The translations under genes were made by a program, and so were the position numbers. 46,782 nucleotides of DNA from DATBLZ01 sp036555065 (lineage in GTDB: Bacteria > Pseudomonadota > Gammaproteobacteria > Steroidobacterales > Rariloculaceae), in the NCBI GenBank assembly GCA_036555065.1, contig DATBLZ010000067.1, forward strand, positions 1-46,782, given 5' to 3'. Positions 1 through 7,302 of this stretch are shown here, in pieces. Positions within the stretch are counted from its first letter, which is position 1; every line of letters starts with the position of its first letter. The notes beneath the pieces were generated by a model. The model saw only the letters and a list, made by a program, of their open reading frames with translations. It was not told the origin of the DNA and did no database searches.

Positions 1-1008
1 GCCTTCCTTGGGGTCATCGAGAAAGGCGACGCGCACACCCATCTCCGGAAGAATCCTCGCATCGCGTTCATCGAGTGCAACCCGGACTTTAACCGTCGCT
101 TTCGCGCGATCGGCCGTCGGAATGATCGCGATCACGCGTGCTGGAATCTCCCAGCCTGGATAAGCATTGAGCTTGACGGACACGTCCTGGTCGGGATGTA
201 CGCGGTTGATGAAGTTTTCGCTGACATCGACTTCGACTTCGAGAGATTCCATGTCGACGATCGTGCCGATCCCCGTGCGCGTGAAACCGCCGCCGGCCGA
301 GACCGGCGACACCATTTCACCTTCCTGGGCCGCTTTGACCGTGACGATTCCGCCAAAAGGGGCGCGCACCACCGTGTCGTCGAGATTGCGCTGTGCGAGG
401 GCGAGGCTCGCTTCGGCGACCTCGACGGCGCGCGCTGCGACTTCGAGGCTCGTTCGGGTCGTATCGTAATTTGCTTTGGCGCTATCGAAGTCCTGCGCAC
501 TGATGATTTGCCTGGTGAATTGCTCTTTGTTGCGCTCGAACGTGGGACCGGCATTCTCGAACGCGACTTGCGCGGCCCGGAGGCTCGCGACGGCCTGCTC
601 GCGCTGCGCAGTCGATTGAGCGACTTGCGCTGCTGCATTCGCATCGTCGAGCCGGGCGACGATCTCATTGACCTCGACGCGCTGACCTTCCTCGATCAGC
701 ACTTCTACGACTTTACCGGTAATCTTCGACGAGACCGTCGCTTGGCGCCGCGCAACGACATAGCCGGAAGCGTCGAGCATGGAGCTTCTGCCGAGCTCGA
801 TCTCATGCGAGACGAGCTCGGCAGTCGCGACATCGACGAGAACCGTAGCCGGAATCGTCATCAAGAGCCACGCGGCGATTCCCGCGCCCGCGATCAGCGT
901 CCCGATTCCGAGAAGCCAGGACCAGATCCGCCCTTGGCCTTCGTCTTCAGTCCGGTCGATCCGTAGTTGCTCGAGTAAAGAGCTCCGTTGATCTGTCGTC
1001 GTTTGCAT
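1..1008 (-). CDS. HlyD-family periplasmic adaptor of an efflux system, C-terminus cut by the window edge
   Basis: The frame is open from an ATG at 1008 to the window edge (336 codons), so the C-terminus is missing. The start follows GGAG about 9 nt upstream. The protein has a charged cytoplasmic N-terminus of about 28 residues, one membrane anchor (about 29-52), a first half of a lipoyl/barrel-sandwich domain with a DASGYV motif, a long Ala/Gln/Glu-rich coiled-coil hairpin (about 115-215), the returning half with VRAPFGGIV, and a beta-barrel region. This is the order of HlyD/MacA-type adaptors, which bridge an inner-membrane pump to an outer-membrane channel. The ABC genes upstream at 1250-4011 are a different operon. 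The real pump partner is probably beyond the left edge, so the substrate cannot be called. Confidence 0.88.
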   Translation of the reverse strand, partial: MQTTTDQRSSLLEQLRIDRTEDEGQGRIWSWLLGIGTLIAGAGIAAWLLMTIPATVLVDVATAELVSHEIELGRSSMLDASGYVVARRQATVSSKITGKVVEVLIEEGQRVEVNEIVARLDDANAAAQVAQSTAQREQAVASLRAAQVAFENAGPTFERNKEQFTRQIISAQDFDSAKANYDTTRTSLEVAARAVEVAEASLALAQRNLDDTVVRAPFGGIVTVKAAQEGEMVSPVSAGGGFTRTGIGTIVDMESLEVEVDVSENFINRVHPDQDVSVKLNAYPGWEIPARVIAIIPTADRAKATVKVRVALDERDARILPEMGVRVAFLDDPKEG

Positions 1009-1249
1009 TCTCTTATCTCCCACCTAGCGCCATCACACACTTGTTAAGCATCTTTCGTGCCAACGACTTCGGTGCCGCAACTGAGCCATTTTCGAGTGCA
1101 GCGCCCGCCACGAGGTGCTCGATCGGCGCTCGGACACACGAAATTCGCCACTTGTTGGCGTTCCGAGCCAAAGACGTTCCCGGACGAGAAAAGGTTACTG
1201 ACCGATTCGCGACATCCGCCGTCATATAGAGGGTGCTCTAAGCCGAGCC
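1009..1249. other. intergenic region without a convincing gene
   Basis: The 241 bp between the DUF2807 gene and the HlyD start hold only short overlapping ORFs with no recognisable product. A 5-bp inverted repeat (TAGAG, 4-nt loop, CTCTA) at 1227-1240 lies just past the DUF2807 stop and could be a weak end-of-operon hairpin. It lacks a proper U-run. The HlyD promoter should be here, but I see no clear -35/-10 pair. Confidence 0.4.
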
Positions 1250-1987
1250 TCAGTCGACCGCGTCGACGCTGCTGAAGCCTGACGTAACAACGTTCTCCTC
1301 ACGCACCGTGCCGCGATACCTGATGTGTCCGGCGCCCGATACCGTGCCCGAGAGCTCGCCGCCATTCATGTTGAGCTTGATGTCGCCCGCGCCCGAGAGA
1401 ACGACGCGCGCATCGTCAACGACGATTTCGCTCAAGTCGACGTTGCCGGCCCCGCTGACGATGAGGGTGAGGTCGCGGTAGCTTCCGCCGCTGGCGTCGA
1501 TTTCGGTGGCACCCGAGGCCGTGATGTCGAGCTTGGTGCCGCTGAAGCCCGACAGAGCGAGCTCCGAAGCACCGGAAAGGTCGACGCCCTCGAGCGCCGG
1601 CATCGTGATCGTAGCTTCGATCGACTCGCGGTTGCTGCCGCCAAACCACGACCACCCGCGCCCCTTTTCTTCGAGAATGAGGCGCCCATTCTCGACCCGG
1701 ACGTCGATGCGATCCGCGTCGTTCTCGGAATAGGACAGGACCACATCCCAAGTCGCGCCTTGTTTGAGGTCGATTTCCCACATCCCACGGGCATCGATAC
1801 GGTCGAAGCCGGAAAGGTTGCGCGTTTCGCTTGCAACGGGGCCGGCGGGGCGATCCGCGCGAGGGGATTCCGAGTACTCGCCGCTCGCGAGCCGCGCAGC
1901 GATGAGGCGTGCACCGACGATTGCGAGGACGATTAACAACGCGACGGCGCCGAGCGCCGAAAAAACCGCGACTTGACTCTTTCTCAT
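1250..1987 (-). CDS. DUF2807 (GIN-domain) secreted beta-helix protein
   Basis: The 245-aa protein has an N-terminal membrane or signal segment (residues 7-32) followed by a DUF2807 head-GIN domain. This region is a parallel beta-helix made of repeats such as VDLSGASELALSG, ITASGATEIDASGG and VVLSGAGDIKLN. GIN-domain proteins are exported, and their biochemical role is unknown. The start codon overlaps the stop of the GntR gene by 4 nt (ATGA), so this is the last gene of the ABC/permease/GntR operon and is probably controlled by the same promoter. A link to envelope stress sensing is possible but is inference. Confidence 0.85.
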   Translation of the reverse strand: MRKSQVAVFSALGAVALLIVLAIVGARLIAARLASGEYSESPRADRPAGPVASETRNLSGFDRIDARGMWEIDLKQGATWDVVLSYSENDADRIDVRVENGRLILEEKGRGWSWFGGSNRESIEATITMPALEGVDLSGASELALSGFSGTKLDITASGATEIDASGGSYRDLTLIVSGAGNVDLSEIVVDDARVVLSGAGDIKLNMNGGELSGTVSGAGHIRYRGTVREENVVTSGFSSVDAVD

Positions 1988-2355
1988 GGCTTTGCCTCCT
2001 GTCGATCGCGCGCGTAATGCGCCGTGAGCTCATCGATCGGCATGTCGAGCAACCGCATCGTGCGAAACACGCGCGGCAGCTCTTCGTCGACGAACTCGTT
2101 CTTCATTTCTCGCAGAATCGTTCGCTTGGCGTCATGGGCCACGAAGTAACCGAGCCCGCGTTGGTTCTCGATGATGTTTCGGTCGGTCAGCGCCTGATAG
2201 CTTTTCGTAACCGTATTCGGATTGACGCCGAGCATCACGGCGAGCTCGCGGATCGATGGAATCCGTTCCCCTTCGGCCCATTCGCCCTGGAGAATGCGGT
2301 CGCGCATCTGGTCCGCGATCTGCAGGTAGATTCCCTTGGGCTGGCTAAACTCCAT
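1984..2355 (-). CDS. GntR-family transcriptional regulator, YtrA subfamily
   Basis: The 123-aa protein has a GntR winged helix-turn-helix at residues 1-70 (IYLQIADQMRDRIL, then GERIPSIRELAVMLGVNPNTVTKSYQAL) and only about 50 residues of helical C-terminus. That short dimerisation tail is typical of the YtrA subfamily, which usually sits in and represses operons encoding ABC transporters. Its start overlaps the permease gene by 11 nt and its stop overlaps the DUF2807 start. The perfect inverted repeat at the operon promoter (3988-4013) is the natural candidate for its operator. The effector is unknown. Confidence 0.92.
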   Translation of the reverse strand: MEFSQPKGIYLQIADQMRDRILQGEWAEGERIPSIRELAVMLGVNPNTVTKSYQALTDRNIIENQRGLGYFVAHDAKRTILREMKNEFVDEELPRVFRTMRLLDMPIDELTAHYARDRQEAKP

Positions 2356-3118
2356 GGCTGACCTCGGCTTCTTTCACGCGGAGCCAAGCGACGCACCAGC
2401 AGAAGAGCGGCAACCCGACGAAGTAGAGGACCTTGAGCGCACCGAGCAACGCATCGAATAGGCCGCGGTGCGCGACGTAGAAGTTGTAGACCTCGCGCTC
2501 GCCGAGATGGAATCCACTCGTGCCTTGGAACACCATCCAGGCGACAGCCGCGGCGAAGCAGGCCAGCACGATTGGCAGGGCGGTCAGCATGAGCGCCGTC
2601 TTGAGGAAGTGCAGCTTACGGAACCAAGCCGCGCCCAGGAAGTAGAGAGACACGACGATGAGGAAATGTCCGACCGGCGCCCAGACTGCTTCGTGGGAGG
2701 CATCGAAGAGACCGTTGCGCCGGCCGAACACGAGCCAATTGGTGCTCTCGATCAGGGCCGAGGCGAGCGTCATGAAGATCAATAGGAACGCGAAGAAAAT
2801 GATCGTCACTTGCAAGAGGCGCGCGAGCACTTTCTCGAGCGCCGAGGCCGGCAGCATCAGATAGGCTTCGTTCCGTGCCTTGTCATGGAGCTCTTTGAAC
2901 GAGTAGCTCGCGGCGATCGGGCCCCAAATGAATAGGCCGCCGAAGTACCAAGGGAGGTAAAAATCTTCCCTCTCACCGCCCTGCAGGACGGTAATCATCG
3001 AAACGATCAGCATGACGGCCGTCAATGCCCCGCACACGATGACGTCGACGCGCCAGTCCGCGACGAAATCGCCGCGCAACAGAAGCCACAAACGACGCAG
3101 CTTCAAAATCTCGCTCAC
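2345..3118 (-). CDS. ABC transporter integral membrane subunit of the GntR-controlled operon
   Basis: The 257-aa protein has about six hydrophobic segments: residues about 22-44, 58-78, 102-130, 150-172, 177-200 and 229-248. No close family signature is visible, but its position between an ATPase and a YtrA-type regulator marks it as the permease partner. I chose the GTG at 3118 because it overlaps the ATPase stop by 4 nt (GTGA). A longer upstream reading frame would run through the ATPase gene. Its substrate is unknown. Related operons export peptides or respond to cell-wall-active compounds, but nothing here decides that. Confidence 0.82.
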   Translation of the reverse strand: MSEILKLRRLWLLLRGDFVADWRVDVIVCGALTAVMLIVSMITVLQGGEREDFYLPWYFGGLFIWGPIAASYSFKELHDKARNEAYLMLPASALEKVLARLLQVTIIFFAFLLIFMTLASALIESTNWLVFGRRNGLFDASHEAVWAPVGHFLIVVSLYFLGAAWFRKLHFLKTALMLTALPIVLACFAAAVAWMVFQGTSGFHLGEREVYNFYVAHRGLFDALLGALKVLYFVGLPLFCWCVAWLRVKEAEVSHGV

Positions 3119-3969
3119 GATGCGGCTCCTTGAGTCGCGAACAGGTTGCGACTGATGTCCGGCCTCGAAACCACCGTGTTGAACAAGACCTCGAGATCGA
3201 TTTGGCCGCCCGCGGCGCCGGTGTCCTGCCAGACGGCCCAAAACCCGTCGACGGCCGGCTCCCAGTGCAGGAGGCCGGGGGCGCCCTCAGCGGGCCGCGA
3301 TGCCATGTGTTGCATCCGGATTTGTCCCGAGATGTCGCCGAGCGAGTGGCTCAACAGAACTTTGCCCTCGTGGAGGATCACAATCGGATCGATCAGCGAC
3401 GCGACGTCTCGGACTTGATGCGTCGAGATCACGAATAAGCGCTCGTCGGTCAACGCTTCGGCGATGAGACGCCGGAACTGTCCCTTCGACGGTATGTCGA
3501 GACCATTGGTCGGCTCGTCCATGAGCAGAAGCGCCGATTGGCAGGCGAGCCCGAAGGACAGCAGGAACTTCTTTTTCTGCCCGTAAGAGAGCGCCGTGAG
3601 CTTGCGGCCGCGCGGGATCTCGAACTCGGTTACGTAGCGCTCGAAGCGCGCGCGATCGAACCGTGGATAGAACGGCGCGCGAACCGCGAGATACTCGCGC
3701 TCGCTGACGCTCGGCAGATTGAGCTCCTCGGGCAAAACGAAGACTTGCGCAAGTAGACCCGGGTCGCGACGCGCGGGGTCGTGGCCCAGGGATCTGAGCG
3801 TGCCTGACCGCGCGAAGAGCAAGCCCGTCATGAGCTTGAGCAGCGTGCTCTTGCCCGCGCCGTTGACCCCCAAGAGCCCATAGATGTTCCCCGGCGCAAG
3901 GTCGAGGTCCATCTCTCGAAAGAGCGCGCTACGGCCGTACCCGAAATCGAGTTGCTGAACGTGGATCAT
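3115..3969 (-). CDS. ABC transporter ATP-binding protein of the GntR-controlled operon
   Basis: The 284-aa ATPase has Walker A GVNGAGKS at residues 34-41, an LSYGQ signature, Walker B LLLMDEPTNGLD and a switch His in STHQV. This is the YtrB/CcmA-like class of single-domain ATPases. The frame is open further upstream, to 4011, but that longer start lies upstream of the predicted transcription start. I therefore use the ATG at 3969, which has AAGG about 8 nt before it; an ATG at 3984 would leave almost no leader. It is the first gene of a four-gene operon with a clear promoter. Confidence 0.9.
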   Translation of the reverse strand: MIHVQQLDFGYGRSALFREMDLDLAPGNIYGLLGVNGAGKSTLLKLMTGLLFARSGTLRSLGHDPARRDPGLLAQVFVLPEELNLPSVSEREYLAVRAPFYPRFDRARFERYVTEFEIPRGRKLTALSYGQKKKFLLSFGLACQSALLLMDEPTNGLDIPSKGQFRRLIAEALTDERLFVISTHQVRDVASLIDPIVILHEGKVLLSHSLGDISGQIRMQHMASRPAEGAPGLLHWEPAVDGFWAVWQDTGAAGGQIDLEVLFNTVVSRPDISRNLFATQGAAS

Positions 3970-3987
3970 TCGACTGGCCTTCATAAG

Positions 3988-4013
3988 TAGTGTACTAGAA
4001 CAATAGGACACTA
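3988..4013. promoter_or_regulatory. inverted-repeat operator over the -10 box of the ABC/GntR operon
   Basis: The arms TAGTGT (3988-3993) and ACACTA (4008-4013) are perfect inverted repeats separated by 14 nt. They flank the -10 element at 4000-4005 and cover the expected transcription start. The placement fits autorepression by the YtrA-type GntR protein encoded in the same operon. Binding is inferred, not seen. Confidence 0.65.
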
Positions 4014-4028
4014 GGCCCCGTGTGTCAA
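4000..4028 (-). promoter_or_regulatory. sigma70-type promoter of the ABC/GntR operon
   Basis: On the minus strand there is a perfect -35 TTGACA (4028-4023), a 17-bp spacer and a -10 TATTGT (4005-4000). Transcription should start near 3993, about 24 nt before the ATG at 3969. This is the best-looking promoter in the window. Confidence 0.7.
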
Positions 4029-4055
4029 GCCGTGGGCACCAAGGGCTGAGAGCCT

Positions 4056-4817
4056 TTAATTACGGAGTCGGTAGCCCGTCTTGAAGATCCACGCGATCGC
4101 GACCAGGCACAGCGCCAGGAACACGCCCGTCATGCCGATGCTTAACATAACGCTGACGTCGGCGTGCTCGTAGAAGCTCCAGCGGAACCCGCTGATCAGG
4201 TAGACCACCGGGTTGAAAAGCGTCACGGTCTGCCAGAAGGCCGGCAGCATGCTGATCGAATAGAAGCTGCCGCCGAGGAAGGTCAGCGGCGTCACGATCA
4301 AGAGCGGCACGAGCTGCAGCTTCTCGAAGCTGTCCGCCCAGATGCCCAATATGAAGCCGAACAGGCTGAACGTGACGCTCGTGAGCACGAGAAAGAGAAC
4401 CATCGTGAGGGGATGGGCGATCTCGAAGGGAACGAAAAACCGCGCGGTCACGAGAATGATTGCGCCGAGCAGAATCGATTTCGACGCCGCGGCGCCGACG
4501 TAACCGAGCACGATCTCGAGATACGACACGGGCGCAGAAAGAAGCTCGTAGATCGTTCCCACGAAACGCGGAAAGTAGATGCCGAAAGAGGCGTTCGAGA
4601 TGCTCTGTGTAAGCAGCGAGAGCATGACAAGGCCGGGAACGATGAACGCGCCGTAGGCGATTCCGTCCACTTGCTCGATGCGCCCGCCGATGGCTGCCCC
4701 GAACACGACGAAATAGAGCGAGGTCGAGATCACCGGGGCGAAGATGCTTTGCAACAGCGTCCGCCAGGTACGCGCCATCTCGAAGTTGTAGATCGCGATT
4801 ACGCCGTACCAATTCAC
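4056..4817 (-). CDS. ABC-2 type transporter permease (YadH-like)
   Basis: The 253-aa protein has six membrane segments and the ABC-2 family pattern, including APVISTSLYFVVFG near the start, GAFIVPGLVML, and VVYLISGFRWSFY near residue 210. The length and pattern match YadH/NodJ-type permeases. Its start overlaps the stop of the ATPase gene by 4 nt (ATGA), so the pair forms one exporter. Substrates of such pairs vary (lipids, polysaccharide precursors, drugs) and cannot be read from sequence. The gene stops about 30 nt before the promoter of the next minus-strand operon. Confidence 0.93.
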   Translation of the reverse strand: MNWYGVIAIYNFEMARTWRTLLQSIFAPVISTSLYFVVFGAAIGGRIEQVDGIAYGAFIVPGLVMLSLLTQSISNASFGIYFPRFVGTIYELLSAPVSYLEIVLGYVGAAASKSILLGAIILVTARFFVPFEIAHPLTMVLFLVLTSVTFSLFGFILGIWADSFEKLQLVPLLIVTPLTFLGGSFYSISMLPAFWQTVTLFNPVVYLISGFRWSFYEHADVSVMLSIGMTGVFLALCLVAIAWIFKTGYRLRN

Positions 4818-5740
4818 GGCTGCCTCCTCACGAGGCTCACGAATATCTCCTCGAGAGAGCTCTGCTTGGTATGCAAGTCCTTGAACCGAATTCCCGAACG
4901 GTTGAGCTCGCCGAGCAGCGCCGTGATTCCGGTTCGCTCACCCTGCGTGTCGTACGTATAGACGAGTGCCGTGCGCGAGGTCGCGAGCTCGAGTGGGTAG
5001 GCCGCGAGCTCGGCCGGGATTGACGGCAGCGGCTCGTGGAGCTCGAGCGTCATTTGTTTCTTGCCGAGCTTGCGCATGAGCGTCGCTTTCTCCTCGATTA
5101 CGACGATCTCGCCTTTATCGATGACGCCGACTCGGTCAGCCATGTCCTCGGCCTCGTCGATGTAGTGCGTCGTGAGAATGATCGTGACGCCTGCAGCGCG
5201 GAGCTCGCGGATCACGTTCCACATGCCTTGCCGGAGCTCGACGTCGACGCCCGCAGTCGGCTCGTCGAGGAAGAGAACCGTCGGCTCGTGCGCGAGCGCC
5301 TTGGCGATGAGCACGCGCCGCTTCATGCCGCCCGAAAGCGTCATGATCCTGTTGTCCTTCTTCTCCCAGAGCGACAACGCTTTGAGAACGCGTTCGAGAT
5401 GAGCGGCATTCGGCGGCTTGCCGAAGAGCCCGCGGCTGAAGGTCGTTGTCGCCCATACCGACTCGAATGCGTCCGTCGTGAGCTCCTGCGGCACGAGACC
5501 GATGGCTCTGCGCGCGGCGCGCGGCTCGGCGACGATGTCGTGGCCGTCGACGGTGACGGTTCCGGACGTCGGGTTGACGATCCCACATATGATGTTGATG
5601 AGCGTCGTCTTGCCGGCGCCGTTCGGGCCAAGCAGAGCGAAGATCTCGCCGCCCCGGATCTCGAGATCGACGTTGCGCAGGGCTTTGAATCCGGAGGCGT
5701 AGGTCTTGCTGAGCGCGTTGACAGAACTGATTGGCTGCAC
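4814..5740 (-). CDS. ABC transporter ATP-binding protein (YadG-like, DrrA/CcmA class)
   Basis: The 308-aa protein has Walker A GPNGAGKT at 38-45, an LSGGMKRRV signature, Walker B VLFLDEPTAGVD and a switch His in LTTHYIDEAEDMADR. The C-terminal 80 residues form the accessory domain typical of ATPases paired with ABC-2 permeases. The start is a GTG at 5740 without a clear Shine-Dalgarno sequence. Only 23 bp separate it from the divergent trkH start, so the two promoters must overlap or lie inside the neighbouring genes. Confidence 0.93.
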   Translation of the reverse strand: MQPISSVNALSKTYASGFKALRNVDLEIRGGEIFALLGPNGAGKTTLINIICGIVNPTSGTVTVDGHDIVAEPRAARRAIGLVPQELTTDAFESVWATTTFSRGLFGKPPNAAHLERVLKALSLWEKKDNRIMTLSGGMKRRVLIAKALAHEPTVLFLDEPTAGVDVELRQGMWNVIRELRAAGVTIILTTHYIDEAEDMADRVGVIDKGEIVVIEEKATLMRKLGKKQMTLELHEPLPSIPAELAAYPLELATSRTALVYTYDTQGERTGITALLGELNRSGIRFKDLHTKQSSLEEIFVSLVRRQP

Positions 5741-5763
5741 GCGCGCGCTGGTAGCATTTCAAG

Positions 5764-7209
5764 ATGCAGGTCTCGGCCATAATCCGCACGCTCGGCGTGT
5801 TGTTCTTCGTGTTCGGCGCCAGCTTGCTGCTGCCGATCGCGGCGTCGGCGTTCTATTCGGACGGTCAACTGCCGACTTTCTTGCTCGTGCTCGCGATTGC
5901 CGTGGTAATCGGCTCGGCGCTGTGGTTTCCGTTTGCGCGCGAGCGCAGCACCATTCGCACGCGCGACGGCTTCATGATCGTCGCCCTCATGTGGACAGCG
6001 ATGAGCGTCCTCGGCAGCGTGCCGCTGCTGCTGTCTCTGGATATCGACTTTGCGGACGCGCTTTTCGAGGCGGCATCGGGGTATACGACGACGGGCTCGA
6101 CGGTTCTCGTCGGCCTCGATTCGCTCCCGCCGTCGCTGCTGCTTTATCGGCAGCAAATCCAATGGCTCGGCGGGGTCGGCGTCGTCGTGCTCGCGATCGC
6201 ACTGCTTCCGGCGCTCGGCGTCGGCGGCATGCAGCTATACCGAGCGGAGATCCCCGGAGCCCTCAAAGACGAGCGGATGCCGCCGCGGATTGCGCGGACA
6301 GCGATGAGCGTTTGTGTCGTTTACGCCGTGCTTACGATGATGTGCGCGATCGGCTTCTGGCTCGCGGGCATGACGCCGTTCGATGCGTTCGCCCACAGCA
6401 TGAGCACGCTCTCGACTGGCGGATACTCGACGCACGATGCGAGCTTCGCCTACTTCGCGAGCCCAGCGATCGAGACGGTCGCGATCGTTTTCATGCTCGT
6501 CGGTTCGATCAGTTTCTCGCTGCATTTCATCGCTTGGCGAACTTTCAAGTTCGGCAGCTACCTGCGCGACAATCAAACGCGCGCGTTCGTAACGATTGTC
6601 GCCGCGTTGGTCCTTGTCGTCGCTGCTGTGTTGTATCTGACGGGCTCGCGACAGGGCCCGCTCGAGGCCTTGCGTTATGCGGCGTTCGAGGTCGTCTCAG
6701 TGATCACGACCACGGGCTATGGCATCGACGATTTCTCGCTTTGGCCGTTGGCGTTACCTCCGCTATTGATATTTTCGAGCTTCATCGGCGGCTGCGCAGG
6801 CTCGTCGAGCGGCGGCATCAAGGTGATCCGCTTCGTGGTCCTCGGCAAGCAGACCGGCGTGCACCTTCAGAAGCTCATCCACCCGCTCGCTGTTCGACCC
6901 ATCCGCGTCGATGGGCGTGTAGTGCCTGACGAGGTCATCGACGGTATCTGGGGATTCTTCATGATCTATGTCGCAGTCTTCGCGGTCATGATGATCCTCC
7001 TGATGCTCGGCGGCATGGACCAGGTCACGGCGTTTGGCGCCGTGGCCGCGTGTATCAACAATCTCGGCCCGGGCCTCGGCGAGGTGGCGACGAGCTTCGC
7101 GGGCGTCAGCGACTATGGCAAGTATCTGCTCGTCGTCGCCATGTTGCTGGGCCGCCTCGAGATCTTCACGTTCCTCGTGCTGTTTACGCCGCAATTCTGG
7201 CGTGGTTGA
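5764..7209 (+). CDS. trkH: TrkH-family potassium uptake channel subunit
   Basis: The 481-aa membrane protein matches the usual length of TrkH (about 483). The four selectivity-filter loops are visible: TTTGST (108-113), STGGYS (217-222), TTTGYG (315-320) and NNLGPG (432-437). TrkH forms the K+ pore of the Trk system in the inner membrane and needs the NAD/ATP-binding TrkA subunit, which is not in this window. A GGTAG stretch precedes the ATG by about 9 nt. It is divergent from the ABC exporter with a 23-bp gap. Confidence 0.95.
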   Translation: MQVSAIIRTLGVLFFVFGASLLLPIAASAFYSDGQLPTFLLVLAIAVVIGSALWFPFARERSTIRTRDGFMIVALMWTAMSVLGSVPLLLSLDIDFADALFEAASGYTTTGSTVLVGLDSLPPSLLLYRQQIQWLGGVGVVVLAIALLPALGVGGMQLYRAEIPGALKDERMPPRIARTAMSVCVVYAVLTMMCAIGFWLAGMTPFDAFAHSMSTLSTGGYSTHDASFAYFASPAIETVAIVFMLVGSISFSLHFIAWRTFKFGSYLRDNQTRAFVTIVAALVLVVAAVLYLTGSRQGPLEALRYAAFEVVSVITTTGYGIDDFSLWPLALPPLLIFSSFIGGCAGSSSGGIKVIRFVVLGKQTGVHLQKLIHPLAVRPIRVDGRVVPDEVIDGIWGFFMIYVAVFAVMMILLMLGGMDQVTAFGAVAACINNLGPGLGEVATSFAGVSDYGKYLLVVAMLLGRLEIFTFLVLFTPQFWRG

Positions 7210-7217
7210 AGGGTCCC

Positions 7218-7240
7218 TTAACAGTTAAATCAACCGTTAA
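7218..7240. promoter_or_regulatory. paired AAC(A/C)GTTAA palindromic elements upstream of the TonB receptor
   Basis: A perfect 11-nt palindrome TTAACAGTTAA (7218-7228) is followed by the related half CAACCGTTAA (7231-7240). They lie 63-85 nt before the receptor start in an AT-rich patch of an otherwise GC-rich region, just after the trkH stop. This is a plausible repressor site for the receptor gene. The single-base spacing differs from the classic Fur box, so the regulator is unknown. Confidence 0.4.
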
Positions 7241-7302
7241 TTACCTGACATCGCGGCGACTCGAATCGAAGATGTCGCCTCTTTATCACCGAAAAAACGG
7301 GT

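Noticed and set aside
1013..1225. A 70-codon minus-strand ORF before the HlyD gene
   Set aside because: There is no Shine-Dalgarno and no recognisable sequence, and it overlaps the region where the HlyD promoter is expected.
3970..4011. Upstream start for the first ABC ATPase
   Set aside because: It would begin at or before the predicted transcription start; the ATG at 3969 has a Shine-Dalgarno and the right domain edge.
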